DNA from: Palsa-601 sp963801185
GTDB lineage: Bacteria; Actinomycetota; Acidimicrobiia; Acidimicrobiales; Bog-793
Length of the DNA: 64,000 nucleotides
Assembly: GCA_963801185.1 (NCBI GenBank)
Contig: CAWDDW010000002.1
Location: 248,001 to 312,000, forward strand
Direction: 5' to 3'
The position numbers were made by a program, and so were the translations under genes. Under the pieces are notes generated by a model that worked only from the letters and a program-made list of their open reading frames with translations, searched no databases and had not been told where the DNA came from. Positions 63,555-64,000 of the stretch are shown in pieces. Position 1 is the stretch's first letter, and every line of letters begins with the position of its first letter.

Positions 63555-64000
63555 TCATTCGTGGCGTCCTATGAACACCAGAAGCTTCCGCTCCAACGCG
63601 ACCGCAAACTCGTTGGTCAACCGCGCGACGCGCTTCTCGCTCAGAATCACAGAAGCTTTGGATACCGGACCCGCACTTGTAAGTGCAGAAAAGTCCGCGA
63701 CAAGTAACGGTGACTCCGGACCAGCGAGACGTATCGGGAAGAGATTGACGTAATGCCAAGTCTCCCCGTCGGGAGCTGCGGAGGCTTCCAGTATGGGAAA
63801 ACGCTCGTTGTCCGGCCGAATCGGTGAGGGCAGGACTGGAGCGAGCAGGATCCCGCGCCGATCACGCGGGTTAGCGACGTCGCAGTCGTGGGAACAGATC
63901 AGGGCGTAAACGTCCTCCTCTGCGACTCCATGAACCAGAAGGCGACGCTGGGAAGATGACCCTTGATCGTTGCCCGAGAAGTACTCGGTCAGCCTCCAAC
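63555..64000 (-). CDS. Hypothetical protein, N-terminus beyond the window
   Basis: The minus frame is open from the right edge (last complete codons from 63998) to a TGA at 63555-63557, giving about 147 residues. Contains YALICSHDCDVANPRD, a Cys-Asp motif of the type found in uncharacterised proteins of defence and mobile loci, then strand-rich segments (GETWHYVNLFPIRLAG). No domain recognised. Converges with 62631-63488. Confidence 0.6.
   Translation of the reverse strand, partial: WRLTEYFSGNDQGSSSQRRLLVHGVAEEDVYALICSHDCDVANPRDRRGILLAPVLPSPIRPDNERFPILEASAAPDGETWHYVNLFPIRLAGPESPLLVADFSALTSAGPVSKASVILSEKRVARLTNEFAVALERKLLVFIGRHE

Noticed and set aside
52121..64000. CRISPR array expected next to cas1
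   Set aside because: I scanned both sides of cas1 and saw no regularly spaced 24-40-bp repeats; the only tandem repeats are the 63-bp coding minisatellite and short GC words.

Overview
The window is high-GC DNA from an actinobacterium. An Acidimicrobiia-like lineage is my best guess, because of the large secreted proteins built from BNR-like and NHL-like propeller repeats and the LIV-type transporter cluster. No rRNA or complete tRNA gene is present, so this assignment is inference. Genes are dense, GTG and TTG starts are common, and many stop/start codons overlap. Six otherwise intact genes are each broken by a small indel (near 9076, 16543, 40969-40974, 43146, 59495 and 54230). The first five each behave as one extra base. 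This looks more like consensus error or very recent decay than biology.

Layout. 1-2138 (-): secreted BNR-like repeat protein running off the left edge. 2.2-3.0 kb: debris with a fragment of a Cas1-type C-terminal helix-turn-helix and a 168-bp module holding the 5' half of a tRNA-Ser(GCU). 3.2-11.6 kb: LIV-type ABC uptake cluster (two lipoprotein binding proteins, a LivH-LivM fusion, and an MFS-LivF-LivG fusion). 11.8-13.8 kb (-): alpha/beta hydrolase with a PKD-like tail. 14.2-14.36 kb: second copy of the tRNA-half module in the same orientation, so the two copies bracket about 11.3 kb. 14.5-24.2 kb: propeller protein, beta-lactamase-family hydrolase, VOC protein, GH3 enzyme, Erm-like methyltransferase, LCMT-type methyltransferase, XRE regulator, and a second large secreted repeat protein. 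24.4-31.9 kb: two giant, tightly coupled, unrecognised genes (1100 and 1384 aa), the first with a twin-arginine signal. 31.9-41.5 kb: membrane-anchored G1-type peptidase homologue, M23-like protein without zinc ligands, GT-C-type membrane protein, small membrane peptide, methyltransferase, long propeller protein, PAS-GGDEF-EAL protein. 41.9-45.9 kb: PadR regulator plus ABC exporter, flanked by two different halves of an IS481-type transposase.

46.2-64 kb is accessory. A type I restriction-modification operon (hsdR-hsdS-hsdM plus a 122-aa orphan) abuts a solo Cas1-family protein carrying a zinc ribbon and a C-terminal helix-turn-helix. No CRISPR array and no other cas gene is visible. Beyond cas1 is a translationally coupled minus-strand module: RHH-like protein, unknown, zinc-finger-like protein, DnaB/RecA-type ATPase, family-B-like DNA polymerase, zinc-finger protein, nucleoside-deoxyribosyltransferase-like protein, and a ParB-DNA methyltransferase fusion. 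No tyrosine or serine recombinase is visible.

Cas1 plus a family-B-like polymerase without CRISPR is the gene logic of casposons. The most interesting hypothesis is therefore that 46-64 kb is part of a casposon-like integrative element in an actinobacterium. The Cas1 C-terminal fragment near 2.4 kb, close to a tRNA-Ser half, suggests that a related element visited this neighbourhood before. Element ends are not identified, so this stays a hypothesis.
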